Below the pieces are notes generated by a model. That model made no database searches and was not told the origin of the DNA. It saw only the letters and a program-made list of their open reading frames with translations. A DNA stretch of 64,000 bases from a candidate division KSB1 bacterium (GTDB lineage: Bacteria > Zhuqueibacterota > Zhuqueibacteria > Zhuqueibacterales > Zhuqueibacteraceae): contig JAPDPX010000005.1 of assembly GCA_034506255.1 (NCBI GenBank), positions 248,001 through 312,000 of the forward strand, in the 5' to 3' direction. Shown piece by piece: positions 16,245 through 23,381 of this stretch; position 1 is the stretch's first letter, and every line of letters starts with the position of its first letter. Position numbers and translations under genes: made by a program.

Positions 16245-16724
16245 TCAATTCAAGTTTGCCCGCAGGCGTTCCACCGCATGGCGCGCGACTTCGTAATCCG
16301 GCCGGATGGTGAGTGCGGCCTGATAATATTCGAGGGCGCGCGGCCACAGCAACTTCCGCTCGAAGATCAAGCCAAGATTGGCATGGGGAAATTCACGGTT
16401 TTCGTAGCGCGGGGCGGACATGGCCCGCCGCAGCCAGGGGATCGCCTCATCAAGTTTTCCCATCTCCATCAAATAGACGCCGATATCGTTGTAGGGATTG
16501 CCGAAATCCGGATCGAGCTGGATGGCGCGCCGGCATTCGGCGATCGCCTCCTCCAGACGTCCCATCATGCTGTAGGTCCAGCCCAAAAACGTGTGCGCTT
16601 CCGCGGTCGGCGCGATTTCCAAAGACTTTTTGTAATGTGCCGCCGCCTGTTCCAGATCCCCGCGCATTTGCATTTCATAGGCCATGCGCAAGAAACGCAA
16701 GGCCTCGTCCCTCAATCTTTCCAT
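16245..16724 (-). CDS. TPR-repeat protein
   Basis: A 159-residue soluble protein made almost entirely of tetratricopeptide repeats. About four TPR units are visible, for example AHTFLGWTYSMMGRLEEAIA, NPYNDIGVYLMEMGKLDEAI and ANLGLIFERKLLWPRALEYY, each followed by a basic/acidic B helix (RRAIQLDPDF). There is no signal peptide, so it should be a cytosolic scaffold. It begins 42 bp after the stop of the secreted subtilisin gene on the same strand and is probably its co-transcribed partner. The binding partner cannot be read from sequence. Confidence 0.85.
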   Translation of the reverse strand: MERLRDEALRFLRMAYEMQMRGDLEQAAAHYKKSLEIAPTAEAHTFLGWTYSMMGRLEEAIAECRRAIQLDPDFGNPYNDIGVYLMEMGKLDEAIPWLRRAMSAPRYENREFPHANLGLIFERKLLWPRALEYYQAALTIRPDYEVARHAVERLRANLN

Positions 16725-16766
16725 GGTGGTGTAACGGACGGATTCGCGGTTCCAAGTCAGCCGGGC

Positions 16767-18866
16767 TCAGCGCAACAGCAGGAGTTTTTTGCGCGCCGTG
16801 GCCTGCGGCGTGCTGATGACATAGAAGTAAACGCCGCTGGCGAGCAGGCGGCCGCTGCTGTCCCGGCCATCCCAGCTTATTTCCGAACGGCCGGCTTCGC
16901 GCGGCGCGGACAGCAGGGTGCGCACCTCCTGGCCCAGCGTGTTGTAGATGCGGAGCTGCACCGGTGCCGCGGCGCTGAGCGTGAAGCCGATTACGGTCGT
17001 GCTGCCGGCCGCGACCCGGAAGGGATTGGGCCGGTTTTGTTCCAGCACGAAACTCTCGGGCGGGTGCGACGGCCTGTCACCGACTTCCAGAGTCCCGTCA
17101 CCCCGCACGAGAAAATCACCCTGCGGTGATTTGCGTGGATAGGTCACCTGGCCAAAACCGCTGTCCTCCGCGGTAAAATGAATTTGAAAGTGCGCCGTGT
17201 CGGAGGCCGGTTTGGGAATCAGGCCAGTGAAGGCGGTGGAATCCAGCGGCGTGAGCGTCACGCTGCGATAGTCCGTGCGGCCGCGCCCGGCATACCAAAC
17301 CCGCACGCTGCCCGGCACCAGGCCGTCGCGCGAAAGGATGCGAATGGTGACACGCAGCTCGCCGTTGGTGGCATTGATTTCGGGAAGATTGCTGAACGCC
17401 GGGCCGAATGCCGTGATGGCGGCGCGGGCATTCACAATGCCATAGCCATAATCATTGTCGGGGGTGGCGGCGCGACTCGCCGTGTTGTGCAGCACACGCA
17501 TCATTTGCTGCGGCGTGATCTCCGGATGTGCCGAAAGAATTTGTGCCACCACGCCCGCCGTCAGCGGGCAGGAGAAGGAGGTGCCGCTGACAAAGCCGTA
17601 GCTGTTGGGCGCGCCGACCAAGGCGGATTGCACGCCAATACCCATCGCCATCACATCGGGCTTGAGGCGGCCATCCGCGCTTGGGCCCCGGCTCGAAAAA
17701 CCGACCACCGTACCCCCGGCATCGACCGCGCCCACCGCAATCACGTTCGGGCCGTCCGCCGGCGCGGTGATGATGCGCCAACTGCTGTTGCCCTCATTGC
17801 CCGCACTATTGACCACGATAACACCCTTGCTGGCCGCAATCTCCGCAGCTTTGGTGATGATGGTTGTCCTGCCGTCCATGTCTGCGGGGGAATAGCTGGT
17901 CTGACCCGCATCGAAAGTGCTGTAGCCCAGGGAAGTCGAGGTCACCTCAACGCCCAATTGCTCCATCCACTCTATGGCCGCGACCCAGAAATCCTCTTCA
18001 GCATGGGTTTCCGAGGCAATGTTTTCGGTCTTGGCAAAAAGAAATTCGGCATCGAATGCCGGCCCGATGAGCTGGCCTTCCTTGAAGCCGGCCAGTACCG
18101 ACAAGGTCTCCGTGCCGTGACTGTCCTGGCCGGGGGGATCACCCGTTTGGTTGCGCGTAACACCGTCATTGCGGATGAAATCGCGCTCGCCGAGCACACG
18201 GTGCTTCAAATGCTGAAAGGCTTCATGCTCCTGCCAGCGAAAGCCGGTGTCGAGCATGCCCACCAGCACACCGCGGCCGGTGATGCCGGCGTCATGCAAG
18301 TCCGTGGCGCGAATTTGTTCCATTTGCGTCAGCGAGGTGCCATAAGCGTAGCGATGCGGCGTGGCGGGCTTGTGCCGGCTTTGCGGTGGCGGCGCCGCAG
18401 TTTGAACCGGCGGCGTGCGCAGGCGGGCCACCGGTTGCACAGCGGCCACGCTGGCGAGCTGCCGGACTGCCGCCATTTGCGCCGGCGTGGCAACCACACT
18501 CACGGCATTCAACCAGCGCGAAACCGTGACGGGTGTCAACCCCAGGGCCGCCAGCTCCCGGAGATAAGGCTCATAGACGTCGACGTCAGTCGCATCGACC
18601 AACTGCTGCGGCGCAACCTTGGCCCGGCGTTGCAACGCCCGCGCGGAAAGCCGCGACTTCGCCTGTTCCAGTGCCGCCGCACCTTTGGCCAGCGCGGCCG
18701 GGCCCTTGTCTTTGAAAAAGATCCAATATTTCACGGAGGGCTGCGTCTGATCTTCACCGGAAGCAGGTGGTGTGCCGGAAGAAAACGTGTCCCGCAGGAA
18801 AAACAGCACGAGTAAAGCGGCGAGTAAAGTGAAAAAGAAGGGACGCACAGACAAGCGATGGTTCAT
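16767..18866 (-). CDS. Secreted subtilisin-like (S8) serine protease with FlgD-Ig/T9SS-type C-terminal domain
   Basis: The 699-residue protein has an N-terminal signal/anchor (10-25) and an inhibitor-I9-like prosegment (about 45-150). The S8 catalytic domain has Asp206 (GMLDTGF), His250 (DSHGTE), oxyanion Asn356 (NSAGN) and Ser430 (SGTSFSCP). After a beta-rich region (about 500-600), the last 90 residues form a FlgD-Ig-like domain (FVLEQNRPNPFRV ... IRIYNTLGQEVRTL ... GVYFYVI ... LLLLR). In FCB bacteria this tail is the usual type IX secretion sorting signal. All catalytic residues are intact. A promoter is at 19028-19056. Confidence 0.95.
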   Translation of the reverse strand: MNHRLSVRPFFFTLLAALLVLFFLRDTFSSGTPPASGEDQTQPSVKYWIFFKDKGPAALAKGAAALEQAKSRLSARALQRRAKVAPQQLVDATDVDVYEPYLRELAALGLTPVTVSRWLNAVSVVATPAQMAAVRQLASVAAVQPVARLRTPPVQTAAPPPQSRHKPATPHRYAYGTSLTQMEQIRATDLHDAGITGRGVLVGMLDTGFRWQEHEAFQHLKHRVLGERDFIRNDGVTRNQTGDPPGQDSHGTETLSVLAGFKEGQLIGPAFDAEFLFAKTENIASETHAEEDFWVAAIEWMEQLGVEVTSTSLGYSTFDAGQTSYSPADMDGRTTIITKAAEIAASKGVIVVNSAGNEGNSSWRIITAPADGPNVIAVGAVDAGGTVVGFSSRGPSADGRLKPDVMAMGIGVQSALVGAPNSYGFVSGTSFSCPLTAGVVAQILSAHPEITPQQMMRVLHNTASRAATPDNDYGYGIVNARAAITAFGPAFSNLPEINATNGELRVTIRILSRDGLVPGSVRVWYAGRGRTDYRSVTLTPLDSTAFTGLIPKPASDTAHFQIHFTAEDSGFGQVTYPRKSPQGDFLVRGDGTLEVGDRPSHPPESFVLEQNRPNPFRVAAGSTTVIGFTLSAAAPVQLRIYNTLGQEVRTLLSAPREAGRSEISWDGRDSSGRLLASGVYFYVISTPQATARKKLLLLR

Positions 18867-19027
18867 AACACGGGCGGTTTACAGGTTCAAATGATGCGCG
18901 GTACGCTGTTGGAACCCACCCAGTGCCACCGGCCTCCGTTGCGCACATTGCTTTTCGCGCGTTTTTCCAACAGCACCACAGGGGAATCGGGAGATCCCAC
19001 CGAGACGGCAACCGTTGATTGTGCGTC

Positions 19028-19056
19028 AAAATAGAAAACCAGCCCTGCAAAAGCAA
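19028..19056 (-). promoter_or_regulatory. Promoter for the subtilisin/TPR operon
   Basis: On the minus strand TTGCTT (19051-19056) and TATTTT (19028-19033) are separated by 17 bp. The leader to the protease start at 18866 would be about 155 nt. It abuts the left end of repeat copy 2. Confidence 0.5.
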
Positions 19057-19078
19057 GGGGCAAAACCGTGCGTGAGGA

Positions 19079-19848
19079 CCTGACTTTTGCATGCTGGCTT
19101 GTTGTTGCGCGGAAGAAATGGCGTATTCACCAATACACCGCCGGTTATTCCGATCGCAGTCAAACAAAACTTTTTTCGAATGTGGAGCGGCCTGATTGCG
19201 AAATGCGCCCGTTTGCCGAGGGCGTCACGTCTTCTCTCCCACGAAAATGCTTTTTTCGTGGGATTTCGCTTTCGTGGGCGGATTTTGGGATTGGATCTTC
19301 ACATCAAGGGTTGCATCTCTGCCGTGCGATGAACAGGGCGTCCCACGCGGAATTGCCGGTTGTCCTCCCTCTCATCGCGAGGCCGCGCCAGCAAACAGCG
19401 CGAGTAGAGCGCGTTGTTCATACCTGAATTTTGCATGCGGACTTGCTCCTGCCTGGAAGAAATGTCTTGCTCACAAAACTCCGTCAGGAGTGAACTGTTT
19501 GTAGACATGGGGAGCTTGCGCGTCTTTAAACTCCGTCGGGAGTGGCCTGTCGAATTGCTCATGATTGGGCGCATTTTTTTGATGAGAATCCCAAAGGTCA
19601 CTTTTTTCGGAGTTGACCGCACGTTGGCCTGCAAAATTTTTTATGCACTCGCGCACTGTTACGTTAATTTTTTACAGCCCCGTCACCTTTGGGGGCGCTG
19701 TTGAAGTAGCAAAAATTCATCTTTGAACAGCCGCTCACGAGGGGCGGGGGCTAAAGAATTCCGTTGACAGTGCTAGCCCTTGGGTGGCTGGGTGTCGCGA
19801 TCAAATCGGCTTTTCTCGCGGAGGGATCAAGCCGGGTGCAAAATTCAG
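19079..19848 (+). repeat. Dispersed TIR-bounded repeat, copy 2 (units X+Y with an internal insert)
   Basis: It starts CCTGACTTTTGCA (19079-19091) and ends TGCAAAATTCAG (19837-19848). Unit X spans 19079 to about 19335, with the hairpin module CCCACGAAAA..TTTTTTCGTGGG near 19240-19275. Unit Y starts again with CCTGAATTTTGCA at 19423. About 85 bp between X and Y and about 128 bp inside Y (19649-19776) have no counterpart in the other copies. The rest matches copy 1 closely in opposite orientation, for example GATTGGGCGCATTTTTTTG, GAGTTGACCGCACGTTGGCC and TTGGGTGGCTGGGTG. No transposase is encoded. Confidence 0.85.
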
Positions 19849-19942
19849 TGAAGGGAGACAGGACCGAAACAGGAGAGAGCGCGTGCGGGAGACGGGCAGC
19901 ACACAGGCGCTGATGCGAGTGATGACGGCCGACAAAAGCAAA

Positions 19943-19974
19943 AACCGGATTCCACCCCGCAGTGCAATCCGGTT
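19943..19974 (-). terminator. Intrinsic terminator on the minus strand
   Basis: AACCGGATT at 19943-19951 pairs with AATCCGGTT at 19966-19974. Read on the minus strand, the stem is followed by TTTTTGCTTTTG. It is oriented to end transcripts coming from the receiver-like gene (stop at 20231). The remainder of 19849-20230 shows no gene I can support. Confidence 0.6.
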
Positions 19975-20230
19975 GAAGGAGAGGAAGTGACGGTCGCGGC
20001 GGGGACGCACACACAACTGCGAGTTTCGTCACTCGGAGCTGGCAACACTCGCAGTTTTGGTCCGGCATCCGCGCGCGTGACAGACCGTTGCCGGCTGGCG
20101 GGCTGTTTGAACAATTTCGTGGCTTGCACAAAAACTTCGCGCGCAGGGGAGAAGCCGCCTTTGCGCAAACGCCGGCCGAACGGGTGCCGTCCCATTTTTT
20201 TACAGGGCGGTGATGGTGGATGATGGCCAC

Positions 20231-20677
20231 TCAAAACAATTCGTTTGAGCTCAAAGCAGCGCGGCTTTCCGACTCGTCGAGGCCGACGGCGTCCAGGGTG
20301 AAGGGGGTTGGCAGGGCGAGCAGGCGATGGACGCGGGCCAGCAGCTCTTCCGCGCCGATGTGCCGGTCCACCCAGCCATCCGCGCCGCATTCCTGCAGGG
20401 CGCAGCCCAGGCGTTCGTCGCCGGCGACAATGGCGAGCACGCGCACACGGCGGTGTTTGTGTTTGATCTTTTGGATCAGTTTGCAGGCGGTTTTGCCGTC
20501 CTGGTTGAAACTGCTGTAATGCGCATCTAGCAGCAGCAAATCCGGCCGCTTCCGCCGCAACAACCGCATCAAGGTTACCTCATTTTCGGCAATGTCGATG
20601 CGATAAGCCGCACACAGCACCAGATACATGCGCATCTGAGATTCGAGGTCGTCGTTGAGAATGATGATTCGGTTCAT
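20231..20677 (-). CDS. Stand-alone receiver-like protein (atypical response regulator)
   Basis: A 148-residue protein with the alpha/beta layout of a CheY-like receiver. It has an acidic pocket Asp9/Asp10 (IIILNDDLE), a phospho-acceptor candidate Asp51 (LLLLDAHYSS) and a GADGWVDRHI segment near 98-107. The two switch residues are not standard: the usual Thr/Ser at the end of beta-4 lies in AIVAGDE (Val/Ala), and the usual Lys of GADDYLTKP is Arg105. It has no output domain. It may bind partners independently of phosphorylation (inference). The start at 20677 removes a basic upstream extension that lacks receiver homology. It follows the CPBP protease gene on the same strand. Confidence 0.8.
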   Translation of the reverse strand: MNRIIILNDDLESQMRMYLVLCAAYRIDIAENEVTLMRLLRRKRPDLLLLDAHYSSFNQDGKTACKLIQKIKHKHRRVRVLAIVAGDERLGCALQECGADGWVDRHIGAEELLARVHRLLALPTPFTLDAVGLDESESRAALSSNELF

Positions 20678-20840
20678 GGTTGCAGCCCAGACTCTCGTTC
20701 GGCGAACTCTCTTCCCGGCAATCTGTCGCAACTGTGCCGGGCGTGAAACCTGCGCACAGATTGGCTGTGGTCAAGAGAAGGCAATCGTTTGGCTAAACAG
20801 TAGTATCAAGCCGGGGGGAATGCGGAAAGCGCGGGCCGGC

Positions 20841-21689
20841 TCAGCGTGAGGACAGTGGCGTGTTCAACAGCGTGGGAATTGGGGTCTCTTCCTCGCAATA
20901 GCGGAAGAACAGGCGCAAGCCCGCCCCCAGCACCAGCACGGCCGCGAGCAGCAGCAAAGGAGGCACATGGCCGTGCCATTGTCGCAGCGGGTTGGTGGCG
21001 TCCTGGGTGAGATTGTTGAGCAGCAAAGCGGTGAGGTTGTTCTGCGCATGCACAATCGCGCCGGGGATGATGGAGTCACTCTTCCACGCCAGGATGCCGA
21101 GAAAGAAGGCGATGAAGATGAATTGCAAAAACCACCAGGGATTCAGGTGCACGGCGCCGAAGAGAATCGCAGTGATGAAAATCGCGTAGGCCGGCGGGTG
21201 CCGTTGTTCAAAGGCATTTTGCACAAACCCGCGAAACAACATTTCTTCGAACACGCCGGCAAACAGCACCGCCGCCAGCAGCATGATGACCCAATCCATC
21301 GCGCTGTCGGCCTGCAGCGTGCGTTGCAGGATCGCCTCCCATTGCTCGGGAAAAGGCAGCACCACACTCACCAGGCAGTCCACTTCGAAGGCCAGCACCG
21401 TGATCGCCAGCCCGAGCGCCAGAGTCACCGCCACCACCCGCGCACTCACCGGACGGAGGCGAAACACCGTGCGCGCCGCGAGTTTTTGGTGGCGCAGGTG
21501 GAGATAAGCCGGCAGCAGCAGGGTCAGTTCGCCGAACAGCAGCGGCCATTTGGTGAGCGTGCGCTCGCTCAAGAATCCGGCAATAATGAGGGGAATGGAG
21601 GAAAACAAAAGCACGCCGGCAACGCCGCGCAGCGAGGGATACAGGGCGGCGGGGGAGGAGACCCGGTTTTCTGCAGTCGTGCGGTTCAT
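20841..21689 (-). CDS. CPBP-family intramembrane metalloprotease (CAAX protease-like)
   Basis: A 282-residue polytopic membrane protein with about eight hydrophobic helices. Motifs are diagnostic: GVFEEMLFRGFV (EExxxR, motif 1), FGAVHLNPWWFLQF (motif 2 with the metal-binding His) and GAIVHAQNN (motif 3). Members cleave substrates within the membrane or modify prenylated or bacteriocin-type peptides; bacterial targets are mostly unknown. The ATG at 21689 overlaps the stop of the methyltransferase gene as ATGA, which decides the start over the GTG at 21695. Catalytic residues are intact. Confidence 0.92.
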   Translation of the reverse strand: MNRTTAENRVSSPAALYPSLRGVAGVLLFSSIPLIIAGFLSERTLTKWPLLFGELTLLLPAYLHLRHQKLAARTVFRLRPVSARVVAVTLALGLAITVLAFEVDCLVSVVLPFPEQWEAILQRTLQADSAMDWVIMLLAAVLFAGVFEEMLFRGFVQNAFEQRHPPAYAIFITAILFGAVHLNPWWFLQFIFIAFFLGILAWKSDSIIPGAIVHAQNNLTALLLNNLTQDATNPLRQWHGHVPPLLLLAAVLVLGAGLRLFFRYCEEETPIPTLLNTPLSSR

Positions 21690-22468
21690 CGACACATTTC
21701 GGCCAGCAAAATCGCCGCGGCAATCGCAACATTCAGGGAGTCACCGCCACCGCGTTTGGGAATGGAGACGCGATGCTGGATGATCTCCTTGATTTGCGGG
21801 GAAAGCCCTTCGATTTCATCGCCCAGCACCAGCACCTTCCTGGCCGAAAAGCGCAGGGTGGTGTAGGGAAAGTCGCCGGACTGGTCCGCGCCGTAGAGCA
21901 CACAGCCGAACATCTGAAATTTGCGCAGCAAACCGACGACATCCTCCACTTCGTGAATCGCCAGGCGAAAGAGCGCGCCCATGCTGGCGCGCACAACCTT
22001 GGGATTGTACACTTCGACACAGGTGCTGCCCACGATGATGCCGTCCACGCCCAGCCAGTCCGCGGTGCGCAAGATCGTGCCGAGATTGCCGGGGTCGTGC
22101 AGTTTTTCGATCGCCACCCACAAACAGCGGGGGACCTGCTTCATCTGCTCCAGCGGGTCGCGGGCGGGCGGCCGCTTGCGCACCACCGCGACGATGCCCT
22201 GCGAGTTTTTCGTGTCGGAGAGATTGGCAAAAGTCTCGACGTTCACCTCTTCGACCGGCAGGCCGCGTTGCAGCGCCAGCTTCAGGGCCTGATGCGAGCG
22301 CAGTGAGTTGAGCAGCGAGGGGCAGTAGATGATGTGTTCAATTTCCCAGCCTGATTGGATGGCTTCTTCGCACAGGCGGCCGCCTTCCACCAGGAAACAA
22401 TTTGTCTCCTCGCGGTACTTCTTCTGCAGCAAGCGGGAGATGGATTTCAGGTCGGCTTTGGAAAGCAT
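21686..22468 (-). CDS. SpoU/TrmH-family RNA 2'-O-methyltransferase
   Basis: A 260-residue SPOUT enzyme. The N-terminal part (about 1-100) is an RNA substrate-binding domain (KKYREETNCFLVEGGRLCEEA). The C-terminal part carries the three knot motifs: EKLHDPGNLGTILRTADW, LVLGDEIEGLS and SIPKRGGGDSLNVAIAAAI. These form the trefoil knot that binds S-adenosylmethionine. The enzyme should methylate the 2'-OH of a ribose in rRNA or tRNA, like RlmB or TrmH-like proteins; the site is not predictable here. It overlaps the CPBP gene by 4 bp and follows the PTS gene by 82 bp, forming a small minus-strand operon. Confidence 0.93.
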   Translation of the reverse strand: MLSKADLKSISRLLQKKYREETNCFLVEGGRLCEEAIQSGWEIEHIIYCPSLLNSLRSHQALKLALQRGLPVEEVNVETFANLSDTKNSQGIVAVVRKRPPARDPLEQMKQVPRCLWVAIEKLHDPGNLGTILRTADWLGVDGIIVGSTCVEVYNPKVVRASMGALFRLAIHEVEDVVGLLRKFQMFGCVLYGADQSGDFPYTTLRFSARKVLVLGDEIEGLSPQIKEIIQHRVSIPKRGGGDSLNVAIAAAILLAEMCR

Positions 22469-22550
22469 AGTGAGGACAGACAGGCTAGCTGCGGAGCAGG
22501 TGAGCAGGCGGTGGGGAGGTTACGGCCGCCGCCGCGCAGATCCGCGACGA

Positions 22551-23021
22551 TCAGGATTCATGGAAGCTTTCTTCCTCGTTGCTGATGGTGCCAAAGGCTT
22601 CTGCCGGCGTGGCGGCAGCCAGCAGGCGCTCGCGAAAATCACGCTTGTGCACCAGGCGTGAAATCCGGCTGAGTGCTTTCAAGTGCGGACCGGTTTGATG
22701 CGGCGGGCCGACCAGCAGCCACACCAGCCGCACCGGTTGATCATCGATCGCGTCGAATTCCACCGGGGTATGGGCAATGCCGAGCGCCGCCACAATTTCC
22801 GGCGCGGCTTCGGCCTTGCCGTGCGGGATGGCCACGCCTTCCCCCACCCCGGTGCTCATCACCGCCTCGCGGTCGAGAATGGCTTTGAGCACCTGGTTGC
22901 GATCCTTGATCCGGCGCGCCGCCGCCAGCATATCCACCATCTCTTCGATCACTTTGGTCTTGTCACGGTTGGCGAGCGGGACTTTGATCAAATCTTTTGA
23001 TAAAATATCCTGCAACTTCAT
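22551..23021 (-). CDS. PTS fructose/mannitol-type EIIA domain protein (PtsN-like)
   Basis: A 156-residue stand-alone EIIA protein of the PTS_EIIA_2 family. The phosphorylated histidine is His67 in GVAIPHGKAE, and family features LDREAVMSTGVGEG and VRLVWLLVGPP are present. Without a nearby EIIB/EIIC permease it is more likely regulatory, like PtsN, than a sugar transporter part. AAGGAG lies about 10 nt before the ATG at 23021; the upstream TTG is rejected. It is the first gene of the run with the SpoU methyltransferase and CPBP protease. Confidence 0.92.
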   Translation of the reverse strand: MKLQDILSKDLIKVPLANRDKTKVIEEMVDMLAAARRIKDRNQVLKAILDREAVMSTGVGEGVAIPHGKAEAAPEIVAALGIAHTPVEFDAIDDQPVRLVWLLVGPPHQTGPHLKALSRISRLVHKRDFRERLLAAATPAEAFGTISNEEESFHES

Positions 23022-23381
23022 GAACAATGTCTCCTTCAAGCAGACCGGCGGCCGGCATACCCTTCCCGCCCCTCCCTCGGCCGGCGCTGGCCGCTGTTTC
23101 GGTTCGCGTGCGGCATGACCCTTGGGGGAAAGTCACAAACTGCATGCGTGATCACGACTCACAGCCCGCCAGGCAGGAACGCGCGGGGATGAGACCACTC
23201 AATCTCTCCGGTCAAATCAGGACGGCAAATTTATAGCAGCGCCGACTCAATTGCAATCCTTATTTTCGCACGCATCCTGCCGCCGCACAGCACGCTCTTC
23301 CCGCCGGCAACGGATCGCGCAGAGCCCGGCACACAAAACGACGCAGTGCGGCGCCTCCTGTGCGGCTGGCGCGCACCCGCT
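23022..23381. other. Intergenic stretch without supported gene
   Basis: This lies between the PTS gene start and the stop of the YfhO gene. I see no coding frame with family features. On the minus strand a TATAAA (23230-23235) with TTGCAA 15 bp upstream (23251-23256) could be a weak promoter for the PTS gene. Confidence 0.5.

Noticed and set aside
17178..18815. Plus-strand frame of 545 codons over the subtilisin gene
   Set aside because: Shadow of the S8 protease, which has an intact catalytic triad and C-terminal domain.
19751..20230. 159-codon minus-strand frame next to repeat copy 2
   Set aside because: Composition is Cys/Pro/Arg/Ser-rich without domain features, and an intrinsic terminator lies inside it on the same strand.
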